From Silvania hatchlandensis (GTDB taxonomy: Bacteria > Pseudomonadota > Gammaproteobacteria > Enterobacterales > Enterobacteriaceae): 64,000 nucleotides of DNA. The notes below the pieces were generated by a model. It ran no database searches. It was not told the origin of the DNA and saw nothing but the letters and a program-made list of their open reading frames with translations. The position numbers were made by a program, and so were the translations under genes. The stretch covers positions 23,586 through 87,585 of the forward strand of contig NZ_JAMGZK010000032.1 of assembly GCF_025564065.1 (NCBI RefSeq), written 5' to 3'. Shown in pieces: positions 63,879-64,000 of this stretch. The stretch's first letter is position 1, and the number at the start of each line of letters is the position of its first letter.

Positions 63879-63998
63879 ATGCCTGGCAGTTCCCTACTCT
63901 CGCATGGGGAGACCCCACACTACCATCGGCGCTACGGCGTTTCACTTCTGAGTTCGGCATGGGGTCAGGTGGGACCACCGCGCTACAGCCGCCAGGCA
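63879..63998 (-). rRNA. rrf: 5S ribosomal RNA
   Basis: 120 bases on the minus strand beginning TGCCTGGCGGCTGTAGCGCG and ending GGAACTGCCAGGCAT; the two ends pair. Last rRNA of an rrn operon whose 23S and 16S genes lie beyond the right edge. Confidence 0.97.
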
Positions 63999-64000
63999 AA

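Overview
The window is chromosomal DNA from a member of the Enterobacteriaceae, most like the Enterobacter/Lelliottia/Leclercia/Klebsiella side of the family. Gene order from metE to the 5S rRNA matches the E. coli K-12 map region metE-metR ... uvrD ... cyaA-hemCDXY ... wec (ECA) ... rho-trxA ... ilv ... rrnC, and most proteins have the length of their K-12 counterparts. The species cannot be fixed from this sequence alone.

Layout. (a) 1-2136: the C-terminal part of a BglG/LicT-type antiterminator, then an AT-rich three-gene module encoding an orphan Hcp, a DUF2778/Tlde1-like L,D-transpeptidase-fold effector and a small secreted protein that is the probable immunity protein. REP-type repeats lie on both sides. 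This is the main accessory island. (b) 2137-21353: metE/metR divergent pair, bioP, yigL, pldB, rhtB/rhtC, recQ, pldA, yigI, rarD, corA with a leader ORF (corL-like), uvrD with a LexA box, the lptM-dapF-yigA-xerC-yigB cluster, and cyaY. (c) 21444-28408: cyaA (TTG start) divergent from hemCDXY, with a CRP site between them. (d) 28588-30740: an MFS permease gene where K-12 carries aslA/aslB nearby, the small RNA gene glmZ with a sigma54-type promoter and two GlrR-type sites, and four tRNA genes (Arg, His, Leu, Pro). (e) 30844-43345: yifK and the enterobacterial common antigen operon wecA-wzzE-wecB-wecC-wecD-wecE-wzxE-wecF-wzyE-wecG, which lacks the rffG and rffH genes that K-12 has between wecC and wecD. 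(f) 43585-51200: rho, a decayed rhoL leader ORF, trxA, rhlB, gppA, rep and two tandem ppiC-type parvulin genes. (g) 51284-60352: ilvC/ilvY and the ilvL-ilvG-ilvM-ilvE-ilvD-ilvA operon with its attenuator and an intact ilvG. (h) 60693-63998: yifB, maoP, hdfR, tRNA-Trp, tRNA-Asp and the 5S rRNA gene that ends a ribosomal operon running off the right edge.

How the genes work together: the wec genes build and export enterobacterial common antigen. WecE needs dTDP-4-keto-6-deoxyglucose, so the missing rffGH step must be supplied from another locus. The ilv genes form the isoleucine/valine pathway under attenuation (ilvL) and IlvY control (ilvC). hemC and hemD carry out two consecutive tetrapyrrole steps. 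GlmZ controls glucosamine-6-phosphate synthase post-transcriptionally. The Hcp module is best read as a mobile cargo unit that would be fired by a type VI secretion apparatus encoded elsewhere; no structural T6SS genes are present here.
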